64,000 nt of DNA from Burkholderia sp. OK233. GTDB lineage: Bacteria; Pseudomonadota; Gammaproteobacteria; Burkholderiales; Burkholderiaceae. Shown piece by piece: positions 8,866 through 16,598 of the stretch. Made by a program: the position numbers and the translations under genes. The stretch covers positions 4,836,001 to 4,900,000 of the forward strand of contig NZ_OCSR01000001.1 of the NCBI RefSeq assembly GCF_900230185.1. The letters are read 5' to 3'. The notes beneath the pieces were generated by a model. It searched no databases, had not been told where the DNA came from, and saw nothing but the letters and a program-made list of their open reading frames with translations. Each line of letters begins with the position of its first letter. Within the stretch, counting starts at the first letter, position 1.

Positions 8866-9363
8866 ATGATGCATAGCCAAACCCAACTGAAGCAACGCGC
8901 TGAGGCTGTTTGGGAAGACGAGCGAGTCCGGCGTGAAACGTGTTGCGCTCCGCGCGAGCAAGTGGCTGCGGTGATGAACGGTAGCCGTGCTCCCGTGTGG
9001 GATCATGTGATCCAAGCGCTTCTGGCCGGCTTTCACGATCAAGGTGCGGGTGAAGCGTACCTCATGCGGTCGGCGCGTGGCATCGCCGCGTATGCGCCGT
9101 CGCCGCACATACAGGTCGAAGTGATCGAGCGTTTGTCCGTCACCTCTGTCGCGGTTCTCTGGCAGGATGCAACACGCTGCCGCTACGCCGACCAGGTGTG
9201 GATCAGTTGCCGCGCCCGGAAAAAAGGGCGCTGTGCGATGAGCGGGGCGGTGATCCACCGCGACGATTTCATCTATAAGCCGAGGGTGCGCAGCGCGATT
9301 CCAGCGAACGCCAACGCGATGATTCTGGCTTCCGTGATCGCGCGAATGCCCTCCATGGCATGA
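8866..9363 (+). CDS. DUF3331 domain-containing protein
   Basis: This 165-residue protein has the DUF3331 pattern known mainly from Burkholderiaceae: a variable N-terminus, then SVTSVAVLWQDATRCRYADQVWISCRARKKGRCAMSG-type sequence and a conserved end with Arg and Pro (YKPRV, IPANANAMILASV). Several Cys residues (CCAP, TRCRY, SCRA, GRCAM) could bind a metal. The function is unknown. The start is a double ATG (8866/8869) after gggagaagc. The gene ends 13 bp before the convergent amidohydrolase gene. Confidence 0.75.
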   Translation: MMHSQTQLKQRAEAVWEDERVRRETCCAPREQVAAVMNGSRAPVWDHVIQALLAGFHDQGAGEAYLMRSARGIAAYAPSPHIQVEVIERLSVTSVAVLWQDATRCRYADQVWISCRARKKGRCAMSGAVIHRDDFIYKPRVRSAIPANANAMILASVIARMPSMA

Positions 9364-9376
9364 AGGGCGATTCGCG

Positions 9377-10477
9377 CTAGATCTTCAGGAGTTTTGCCGC
9401 ATTGCCGCCGAGAATCAGATTTTTTTGATTCGACGGCAGTGCAAGGCGATCCAGAAAAGTCACGGGCTGCTCATAGCCCATGTCGAAGCAATAGTCGCTG
9501 CCGAGCACCAGCCTGTCGATCCCGATGTTCTGGATCAGAAAGTCCAGCACGTGTCCGGAATGTGAGACCGTGTCGTAGCTGAAGCGGCGCAGATAGCTGC
9601 TCGGCTTTTGTGCCAACCGCCGGGTTTCGGGGCGTACCATCCAGCCTGCGTCAATGCGGCCCATCAGTATCGGCAGTGCGCCGCCCGCGTGCGGCAGTGT
9701 AATCTGCAATCCGGGATGCCTGTCCAGCACGCCGCCAAGTATCAGATGCGAACCGGCGATGGCGGTGTCGAATGGGTTGCCCAGCAGGTTGCTCAGATAG
9801 AAGTCGCCCAACCTTGCACCGCCGACCGTCTGCTGAGGATGCAGAAACACCGGCAGATCGAGTTGTTCGATGCGAGCAAAGACGGATTCGAACAGCGGAT
9901 CGTCGAGATCCCGATTGTTGATGTTGGTCCCCATGTAGACGCCTCGGACGCCCGGCAACTCCGCTGCGCGCTCGAGTTCGTCGATGGCGTCGTGCGGGTT
10001 GAGCATGGGCAGAGTCGCCAACACCACGAAGCGAGTCGGATGCTGTTGATGGACGCCGGAGGCCGCCGCATTCCAGGTTTTCGCGAGCTTCGCATTGAAG
10101 GGCCGATCGGCCCAGTACGCCATCGGTACGCTCAAGGAGAGCGCCTGCATGTCGACGCCGGAGGCATCCATGTCGGCGAGCCGTTCGTCTATTTTGATGA
10201 ACTTGAGCGGCAACGGTCCGAGTCCTCCGGCGGGCGTCAGAAAGCTGAAACTGGTGGCGTCGCAGGTGAACTTGCCGCCAAACTTCGCACCCTCGCTTCC
10301 CACCAGTTCGCAGTAGCTCTCGGGATAGTAGTGGGCGTGAATGTCGATTGATCGGGCTTTTGCGGGGGCGCTGAGCGTGGCTTTCGCCGGCGACCCTGAC
10401 ACGAGGCCCCCGGCGAGCGCCGCCATTGTTCCCAGGAGCCGGCGGCGCTTCTGTGATACGCAACACATGCAATCCAT
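9377..10477 (-). CDS. amidohydrolase family protein, ACMSD-like, possible Tat substrate
   Basis: The 366-residue TIM-barrel metal enzyme is of the amidohydrolase-2 group, which contains aminocarboxymuconate-semialdehyde decarboxylase and related decarboxylases and hydrolases. It has the HxH motif (IDIHAHYYPES, His47 and His49), later His residues in VFLHPQ and LPHAGGA, and Asp in VLGSDYCFD. The N-terminus has KRRRLLG followed by a hydrophobic stretch, which resembles a twin-arginine signal. The ATG at 10477 has ggagac upstream; the frame extends to 10510. It is the last gene of the minus-strand operon that includes a symporter and a flavin monooxygenase, so it probably acts on the product of the monooxygenase. 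Confidence 0.8.
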   Translation of the reverse strand: MDCMCCVSQKRRRLLGTMAALAGGLVSGSPAKATLSAPAKARSIDIHAHYYPESYCELVGSEGAKFGGKFTCDATSFSFLTPAGGLGPLPLKFIKIDERLADMDASGVDMQALSLSVPMAYWADRPFNAKLAKTWNAAASGVHQQHPTRFVVLATLPMLNPHDAIDELERAAELPGVRGVYMGTNINNRDLDDPLFESVFARIEQLDLPVFLHPQQTVGGARLGDFYLSNLLGNPFDTAIAGSHLILGGVLDRHPGLQITLPHAGGALPILMGRIDAGWMVRPETRRLAQKPSSYLRRFSYDTVSHSGHVLDFLIQNIGIDRLVLGSDYCFDMGYEQPVTFLDRLALPSNQKNLILGGNAAKLLKI

Positions 10478-10515
10478 GAGTCTGTCTCCGTTATTTACGT
10501 TATTTTGCAAGGCGT

Positions 10516-12183
10516 TTATCCGTGCTTGACCATGCCGAGTTCACAGTCGACGAGCTGGTTTTCATACGAGGCACGTTCGCGCGCGGCACGCTTCGAGGTG
10601 TCGGTGATCGAGAAAAAGAACACGCCGGCAAATGCGACGATCATTGAGAACAGTGCGGGGTATTCATAGGGATAGATCGCATGCGGATGTCCGAGTACCT
10701 GCACCCAGACGGTCGGGCTGAGGATCGTCAATGCGACCGCTGAGATCAGACCGAGTGAGCCGCCGAGCACCGCGCCCCGCGTGGTCAAGCCTCGCCAGTA
10801 AATCGAAACAAGCAGGACCGGAAAGTTCGAGCTGGCCGCGATCGAGAACGTCAGACTCACGATGAACGCGATGTTCTGCTTCTCGAAGGCAATGCCCAAC
10901 AGGATGGCGAGAACGCCGAGTACAAGTGTGGTGGCCCGCGACACGCGCATTTCCTCGCGGTCCGTGGCGGCGCCGCGGCGAATCACGTTTGCGTACAGAT
11001 CGTGCGAAACCGCCGAGGAACCGGCGAGTGTCAGACCCGCGACGACAGCGAGAATCGTCGAGAAGGCGACCGCGCAGATGAAGCCAAGAAACACGTTGCC
11101 GCCCACTGCGTGCGCCAGATGAATCGCCACCATATTTGCGCCACCGATCACGGCGCCGGATGCGGTGTGATACGTCGGGTCCGTCGCCACCAGTGCAATC
11201 GTGCCGAAGCCGATGATGATGATCAGCGCGTAGCCGATGCCGACGATACCCGTCGCGTGCAGGATGCTTTTTCTCGCCGCTTTCGCGTCGCCCACTGTGA
11301 AGAACCGCATCAGGATGTGCGGTAGTCCGGCCGTGCCGAAGATCAGCGCTAAACCGAGCGATACGGCGGAAACCGGATCGGAGACAAGGCCACCGGGACT
11401 CATGATCGCGGCATGCTTCGGATGCGCGAGGATCGCTTGCGAGAATAGGGCGTTCATACTGAAGCCGAACCGCTGGAGCACCATGAACGCCATGAAGGCC
11501 GCGCCCGCCAGCAGCAGCACTGCCTTGATGATCTGGATCCACGTGGTGGCCAGCATGCCGCCGAAGAACACGTACACCACCATCAGTACGCCGACCATCA
11601 CGACCGCGACCGTGTAGTTGAAGCCGAATAGCAATTCGACCAGTTTGCCGGCACCGACCATCTGCGAGACCAGATAGAGCAGGACAATCACGATCGAACT
11701 CGATGCGGCGAAGGCGCGTATCGGCCGTTGTTGCAGCCGGTATGAAACGACGTCCGCCAGCGTATATCGGCCGAGATTGCGCAGCGGCTCGGCAATCAAA
11801 AAGAGGATGATCGGCCAACTCGCGAGAAAACCGATTGAATAGATCAGACCGTCATAGCCGCTGGTAAAGACCAGCGCGGAAATGCCGAGAAGCGACGCGG
11901 CCGACATGTAGTCGCCGGCAATCGCCCAGCCGTTCTGGAATGCGGTGATTTTTCCGCCGGCGGCGTAGTGGTCCGACACGCTGTTGTTCTTTCTCGCCGC
12001 CCAGCGTGTGATGAACAGCGTGGAAGCGACGAACAGCAGGAACATGCCGATGGCAATCGGGTTGTGGCCCCGCGCCGGGGCGGCGGTTTCGGCGGCCGCG
12101 GCGGGCAGTGCGGCGAGGGCGGCGAGCGCACCAGGCAACAGTGTGCCGAACAGCAGGCCACTGGGTATCGGAATGCGTTTCAT
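10516..12183 (-). CDS. actP: solute:sodium symporter, ActP (cation/acetate symporter) type
   Basis: This 555-residue membrane protein is of the sodium:solute symporter family and is closest in layout to ActP. It has a cleavable leader (LLPGALAALAALPAAAA), then about 13 helices with DHYAAGGKITAFQNGWAIAGDYMSAAS-type sequence, GGMLATTWIQIIKA and the conserved YRLQQRPIR block. Its ATG overlaps the stop of the upstream DUF485 gene by 4 bp (ATGA), as in yjcH-actP. Acetate is the family substrate. Because the gene sits with a flavin monooxygenase and an amidohydrolase, the true substrate may be another small carboxylic acid. Confidence 0.85.
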   Translation of the reverse strand: MKRIPIPSGLLFGTLLPGALAALAALPAAAAETAAPARGHNPIAIGMFLLFVASTLFITRWAARKNNSVSDHYAAGGKITAFQNGWAIAGDYMSAASLLGISALVFTSGYDGLIYSIGFLASWPIILFLIAEPLRNLGRYTLADVVSYRLQQRPIRAFAASSSIVIVLLYLVSQMVGAGKLVELLFGFNYTVAVVMVGVLMVVYVFFGGMLATTWIQIIKAVLLLAGAAFMAFMVLQRFGFSMNALFSQAILAHPKHAAIMSPGGLVSDPVSAVSLGLALIFGTAGLPHILMRFFTVGDAKAARKSILHATGIVGIGYALIIIIGFGTIALVATDPTYHTASGAVIGGANMVAIHLAHAVGGNVFLGFICAVAFSTILAVVAGLTLAGSSAVSHDLYANVIRRGAATDREEMRVSRATTLVLGVLAILLGIAFEKQNIAFIVSLTFSIAASSNFPVLLVSIYWRGLTTRGAVLGGSLGLISAVALTILSPTVWVQVLGHPHAIYPYEYPALFSMIVAFAGVFFFSITDTSKRAARERASYENQLVDCELGMVKHG

Positions 12184-12542
12184 AGCCGTGCTCCTTGCCG
12201 GATTTCACTCACAGCGCGGTCGTGGATCGTATTGGCCCGTGCGACATACACGGCGACCAGCGCAAACGTGAAGACGAACATGCCGAACCCGACGGGAATC
12301 CCCCACGTTGCTGGATACCCGTTGACGATCGGTCGGCCGAGTAGCGCCGGTTCGAATGCGAGCGTGAGGATGAACGCGAAATACACCGTCAGCATCAGGA
12401 TCGTGAGCATCCACGCGAATGCGCGTCGTGCACGCACGAATGCGCGAAAACGCGGATCTTCCAGTAGGGGGTCCGCCGCGGGCGGTGGGTCGGCGACGAC
12501 GTATTGCGAGCTCATCGGGTAGGTTGGGGCGCCATGTTCCAC
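12180..12542 (-). CDS. DUF485 family inner-membrane protein (YjcH-like)
   Basis: The 120-residue protein has two transmembrane helices (around MLTILMLTVYFAFILTLAF and PVGFGMFVFTFALVAVYVA) and the DUF485 motif DPRFRAFVRARRAFAW. Members are encoded directly before ActP-type symporters and are thought to be symporter partners. The start is GTG at 12542 with aaaggag just upstream. The stop overlaps the symporter start by 4 bp, pointing to translational coupling. Confidence 0.82.
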   Translation of the reverse strand: MEHGAPTYPMSSQYVVADPPPAADPLLEDPRFRAFVRARRAFAWMLTILMLTVYFAFILTLAFEPALLGRPIVNGYPATWGIPVGFGMFVFTFALVAVYVARANTIHDRAVSEIRQGARL

Positions 12543-12616
12543 TTTGTCTCCTTTCGAATCGACTTCTTGTCGGTGCTGCGATAGCGGCCCAGAACGGCCG
12601 CGTGCACACAGGGCAG

Positions 12617-13840
12617 TCAGAAGCGTGCGGGTACCGCGGTCTCGCGCATCACGGCATCGGGCGTGCGATAGCGCTCGGCCATTTCACGGTCGGTGTCGTT
12701 CTTTAACTGTGCCTGCATATATGCGCCGAGATGGCGCGCATGCTGAACGATCGCGGCACCGACCTGCGTGCGCACGCGGCTGTAGTTCGCCAGCGCGTCC
12801 TGAACGTGTGCATGGGTCTTTAGCGCGTCAACGAGCGCCATCGCATCGCTCGCCGCCTTGGTCACGCCCATGCCGCAGTGAGGACGAGCGACGAAGGCCG
12901 CATCGCCGAGCAAAGCGACGCGGCCGAAAGCCATCTGTGGCACTTCGAGGTCGTAAATGGGCTGGAAAAGCGGTTGCGTCGCTTTGGTCACAACTTCACC
13001 GAATTGCGGGGCGAGTAGCGTGAGCGCCGCTTCTTCCATATCGGCGAGAATTGCTGGCCGGATTAGCGTCGGCGGAATGCCGCCTGCCCAACGCTTGCCG
13101 GATGCATCGGTCAACAGGTCCGGCAAATCGATGTCTTCACTGGTCGCGCGATACCAGACGAAGTTGTAGCGGCGTTCACCAGGTGTCGTGCTGTTGCCCT
13201 GGCCGGCCACGGGGTAACCCAGGATCTGCTCGTGCGGGGGCAGGCAGAACGCGAACTTTTCGAACAGCGCTTCACGGGTTTCCGGCGACAGCGACGCTTC
13301 GTCGACGAGCCCGCGCCATGCTACGTAGCCTGCATATTGAAGCTTCACGTCAGGCAGGAATCGCTCGCGAATCGATGATTTGAAACCGTCCGCGGCGATG
13401 ACGAGGTCCGCGAACAGAACGGTGCCGTCACTGAGCGACACCACCGCCTGATCGGGGCCGTCCTCTACCGATAAGACGGTGTCGCCGGCATGGTAGTGGA
13501 TGTCCGGCAGCGCGGCTCGGAGAACGTGGTACATCTTGCCCCACGCGGTCAGCGTTTGCGGTAGATTGCGCTCGGATAACACTGCGCCGTTCTGTGCGAA
13601 CGTTACGCGCGACTGCACGTTGACGCCGATGGAGTCGTCGAATTCGATCCCGACCGCCGCCAGTGCGTCGAATAACTCGGGATGCGTGACGATGCCGGCG
13701 CCGCGTCCGGCCAGTTCGTCGGGAACGCGCTCGAAAACATCGACATCCCAGCCGTTGCGCACGAGAAGATTGGCCGCGAAGAGGCCACCCAGAGAGCCGC
13801 CGACGATGATGGCTCTTGACCGTGCAGAAGAATTCGTCAT
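12617..13840 (-). CDS. FAD-dependent monooxygenase, 2,6-dihydroxypyridine 3-monooxygenase-like
   Basis: The 407-residue class A flavin monooxygenase has the FAD dinucleotide fold IIVGGSLGGLFAANLL at the N-terminus and the DG motif VIAADGFKSSIRERF. The GD motif is RVALLGDAAFVARPHCGMGVTKAASDAM. Segments such as GYVAWRGLVDE, GYPVAGQGNS and NFVWYRATSE resemble dihydroxypyridine hydroxylase more than salicylate hydroxylase. It uses NAD(P)H and oxygen to hydroxylate an aromatic or heteroaromatic ring. The ATG at 13840 follows caggagattgacc; the upstream VOC gene stops 2 bp before it. The substrate is inferred only loosely. Confidence 0.82.
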   Translation of the reverse strand: MTNSSARSRAIIVGGSLGGLFAANLLVRNGWDVDVFERVPDELAGRGAGIVTHPELFDALAAVGIEFDDSIGVNVQSRVTFAQNGAVLSERNLPQTLTAWGKMYHVLRAALPDIHYHAGDTVLSVEDGPDQAVVSLSDGTVLFADLVIAADGFKSSIRERFLPDVKLQYAGYVAWRGLVDEASLSPETREALFEKFAFCLPPHEQILGYPVAGQGNSTTPGERRYNFVWYRATSEDIDLPDLLTDASGKRWAGGIPPTLIRPAILADMEEAALTLLAPQFGEVVTKATQPLFQPIYDLEVPQMAFGRVALLGDAAFVARPHCGMGVTKAASDAMALVDALKTHAHVQDALANYSRVRTQVGAAIVQHARHLGAYMQAQLKNDTDREMAERYRTPDAVMRETAVPARF

Positions 13841-13842
13841 GG

Positions 13843-14328
13843 TCAATCTCCTGCGTTTGCGGATGTTAGGGCGATTGCCGGGTGTGTTTCGGCAATACGG
13901 CTGATTTCTTCAGCCGGGAAGTTCAACTCGATGGTCACGCCGGATGGATCCTCGATAAACACCTGATGCAGGCCGAGGCTCGGCACCGTGCGATCGCGAT
14001 AGGCAACCCCTTCCGCTTGCAACGTCTTCCACATGTCCGCGACGCCCGTGGCAAGAAACGCGATGTGGTCGACGGTGCCGGTTCCCGCCGCGGGCAGCGC
14101 CTTGTTGCCGAGATAGGCGGTGAGCCCCTCGGGGTTGTTGGGATCGACGCAGATGATATGGACGGTACCGAAGTCGGCTTCGTCGCCGCCTTTGTAAAGC
14201 CATGCGCCTGGGAAATCGAAGGGCGGGCGGTAACCCTGCTTGAAACCGAGGATCCGCTCGTAGAAGCGGCAGGATGTTTCGAGATCGGTGGTGCGGATCG
14301 AGTAGTGGGCAATCTTTGAAACAGGCAT
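13843..14328 (-). CDS. VOC family protein (glyoxalase/dioxygenase-like)
   Basis: The 161-residue vicinal-oxygen-chelate protein begins KIAHYSIRTTDLETSCRFYERILGF. It has a second metal-site segment around TVDHIAFLATGVADMW and ends with VFIEDPSGVTIELNFP, giving His, His and Glu ligands in the usual order. The fold covers glyoxalases, isomerases and ring-cleaving dioxygenases. It is the first gene of the monooxygenase-symporter-amidohydrolase operon. The ATG at 14328 has a strong site (gaaggagttgcac). A palindrome that may bind the upstream TetR protein lies in its promoter. Confidence 0.82.
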   Translation of the reverse strand: MPVSKIAHYSIRTTDLETSCRFYERILGFKQGYRPPFDFPGAWLYKGGDEADFGTVHIICVDPNNPEGLTAYLGNKALPAAGTGTVDHIAFLATGVADMWKTLQAEGVAYRDRTVPSLGLHQVFIEDPSGVTIELNFPAEEISRIAETHPAIALTSANAGD

Positions 14329-14340
14329 GTGCAACTCCTT

Positions 14341-14377
14341 CAATTTATCGTTCGATTAGTGATCGTTTGATAAATTG
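14341..14377 (-). promoter_or_regulatory. probable TetR operator in front of the VOC-monooxygenase operon
   Basis: A perfect 9-bp inverted repeat, CAATTTATC (14341-14349) and GATAAATTG (14369-14377), encloses two 10-bp direct repeats, ATCGTTCGAT and ATCGTTTGAT. The first of these is itself palindromic (ATCG/CGAT). The element starts 13 bp upstream of the first codon of the operon, and the next gene upstream on the same strand encodes a TetR regulator. Its role as an operator is inferred from symmetry and position. Confidence 0.6.
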
Positions 14378-14501
14378 TAGGTGAATGCCCAGGCTGGCGA
14401 AAGCAGCGCAACGCCGGTGTTTACCCTGGGGAATGGAAAGGAGAAGAGCCGCGCAATGGGGCGATGAAACGAACGGCTGGCTGGGCAGCCGACGCGCCTG
14501 G

Positions 14502-15221
14502 TCAGGCTTTGGACCTGGCCTTGGTCCTGGTGGATTCTTTCGAAGCGTGCTTGAGCGCCTCAGGCACACCGTTGAGAAATGCGTCGACCTGGCGAGCGAC
14601 GTGGTCCTCGATGTCGTCGGTGACGGGCAGCCCGTAGATCCATTTTCGAACGCCGAGATAGAAGATGCTGGCGTGCAGGCTCCAGATCAACTCCAGGTCC
14701 ACATCGCGCTGCTTCGCGCCGGACGGCGCCGGTAGATCGTAAGCCGAGCGGATTTCCGCCATCACGGGCAAGAACACGCGTTCGCGCAGCCGTGAAAGAT
14801 ATTTGGAGTTGATGCCTTCCCGTGTCAAACCGGCGAAGATGAAAATCCGTATCCACTCACGCCGCAGAATCACAACCGAGTACGACGAGTAGAACTTGAC
14901 CATCCGTTCCTGGATCGGCATGGATCTGTCTTTGATCAGGTTTTCCCAGCTCGTGTCCCATTGATAGACCTCGTCGTACACACGGTCGATCAATGCTTCC
15001 TTGCTTGGGAAATACCGGTAGAGAAGCGGCTGCGTCACGCCTAGCTGGCGTGCGAGTTCGCGGGTGCTGCCAGAAAAACCGTGCGTCGCGAAGTGGTCGA
15101 CAGCCTTCAGGACAATCTGGCGCTCGCGCACCTCCGGTGCGAGGCGGCGTGTAACGCCCTTCTGGCTGTCAGGTGCGTCGGTTTGCGGCGCAGAGTCGAC
15201 CGTCCGTACTTTTCTCGGCAT
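14502..15221 (-). CDS. TetR/AcrR family transcriptional regulator
   Basis: The protein of about 239 residues has an N-terminal TetR helix-turn-helix: RERQIVLKAVDHFATHGFSGSTRELARQLGVTQPLLYRYFPSKEALIDRVY. An all-helical ligand domain and a basic tail rich in Lys, Arg and Ser follow. It lies directly upstream of the VOC-monooxygenase-symporter operon on the same strand and is the obvious candidate to repress it. The start is either ATG at 15221 or TTG at 15260; the latter has aggggtaat nearby, so the N-terminus is uncertain by 13 residues. Confidence 0.85.
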   Translation of the reverse strand: MPRKVRTVDSAPQTDAPDSQKGVTRRLAPEVRERQIVLKAVDHFATHGFSGSTRELARQLGVTQPLLYRYFPSKEALIDRVYDEVYQWDTSWENLIKDRSMPIQERMVKFYSSYSVVILRREWIRIFIFAGLTREGINSKYLSRLRERVFLPVMAEIRSAYDLPAPSGAKQRDVDLELIWSLHASIFYLGVRKWIYGLPVTDDIEDHVARQVDAFLNGVPEALKHASKESTRTKARSKA

Positions 15222-15344
15222 GGCTGTTCGGTACCCAGTATGATCGGACGCATCATACAAAGATTACCCCTGTCTGGCTAGGCGACGGCGTGCAGGCGAC
15301 CGGCCAGACAAGGGCATCTGGCCACGAAACTCTGGCAACGCGAG

Positions 15345-16286
15345 TCAAAGATAGCCGAGCAGGAAGATCGTTCCGGTCAGCGTGACAATCGACAATACGC
15401 TCGAGACGACCAGCGTCGTGCCCGATGAGGTGTCCTGTACGCCGTATGACAAGCCGAACAGAATGCCGAACGAACCACATGGAATCGCCGAGAGCAAAAT
15501 GGCCTGACCGGCAATGGGCTTCGGCAGCGCGAACACCATCACCAGCAAAAATGCGATCAGCGGTTGGATCGCATTGCTGAGCGCCACGGCGACCCATACT
15601 TCTTTATTTAGCCGGAAGGGTTGTGCCGCCAGTATCAACCCGGTCGAAAACAACGCCAGTCCCGCTGTCGTGCTTCCAATGATATTGAGCGACTGCACCA
15701 TGAGCTCCGGCAACTGCCAACCCGCAAGCGAAACCAGCACGCCGAGAATCGGTGCGATCACGATCGGCTTCACGAATGTCGTGATCAGCGCCTTTGCCAG
15801 CAGATTCGAGTGCGGGCCGTCGTTATCGCGCGTCTTTGCACGTTCGAGCAGGATCAACCCGGCCGGCGACATCACAACCGAGGCGGTCGTGATCGCGAGC
15901 GCAACGGTCAAATCGCTCGCTTCACCGTAGACGCTATGCAAAAGCGGAAGACCGACCGCGGCAAAGTTCGGCATACCAATGGTGACCGCGCGGACGGCCG
16001 CATTCGACGGTGCCGCCTTGAAAAGAAAATGCGACAACGCAAGCGACACGAAGTACGGCACCAGCATCACCGTCACCAGCAGGAGGATCAGCACGAGGTG
16101 GCTGTCGAGGCTCGTGCGCTGCATCTTCGCTGTGTACAGGAATAGCGCGAACGGCAGCGCATAGTCGACCAGCATGGTGTTGATCGAAGACAACGGCATG
16201 GCGCCCCGAGCGAGCTTGCCCGCCAGATAGCCCGTCGCCATCGAAAAGAAGAACGGCACTAGCGCGTAAGCGATCTCGTGAATCAT
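15345..16286 (-). CDS. AEC family transporter (auxin efflux carrier-type permease)
   Basis: The 313-residue membrane protein has about ten helices and typical AEC features: ALVPFFFSMATGYLAGKLA at the N-terminus, MLVDYALPFALF, a polar central loop (LERAKTRDNDGPHS) and LTGTIFLLGYL at the end. AEC members move malonate, malate or other small organic anions. The ATG at 16286 is preferred because the open frame upstream to 16352 is rich in polar, non-membrane residues. It is divergent from the large winged-helix regulator, which could control it. Confidence 0.8.
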   Translation of the reverse strand: MIHEIAYALVPFFFSMATGYLAGKLARGAMPLSSINTMLVDYALPFALFLYTAKMQRTSLDSHLVLILLLVTVMLVPYFVSLALSHFLFKAAPSNAAVRAVTIGMPNFAAVGLPLLHSVYGEASDLTVALAITTASVVMSPAGLILLERAKTRDNDGPHSNLLAKALITTFVKPIVIAPILGVLVSLAGWQLPELMVQSLNIIGSTTAGLALFSTGLILAAQPFRLNKEVWVAVALSNAIQPLIAFLLVMVFALPKPIAGQAILLSAIPCGSFGILFGLSYGVQDTSSGTTLVVSSVLSIVTLTGTIFLLGYL

Positions 16287-16598
16287 CTGTCGTTGCCCGC
16301 GTGATGGCGTCCCCGGCGGGCGCCGTTGATTGTCGCAATCGGCGGAGGCCACCTCTATCGCGCCGACAAAGTCTATTGATCGACGTGCATTAAGTCTTTA
16401 GAAAAACATGAAACGTTCTTAACGGCGCTGGGTGTGCGAGATCGATCCGGGCGCATGCTTAGTACAAAATTTTTGAACTGTACGTTCAGTTTTTTCCGCG
16501 CATGCCAATTCGCCGTTGTTCTAGACTTCGGGAACGCAACGCTGAGCGGTCAGTCCTCAGTTTTTCCTATACCCGCGGTGTCTTGGATACTCAGGAAA
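16287..16598. other. divergent intergenic region between the transporter and regulator genes
   Basis: This gap of about 310 bases holds the promoters of the AEC transporter (minus) and the winged-helix regulator (plus). Around 16467-16495 there is an A/T-rich stretch with a weak palindrome of AACTG and CAGTT arms, six bases apart. The plus-strand frame is open through part of this region, but the conserved domain begins only at 16599. No RNA gene was seen. Confidence 0.45.
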
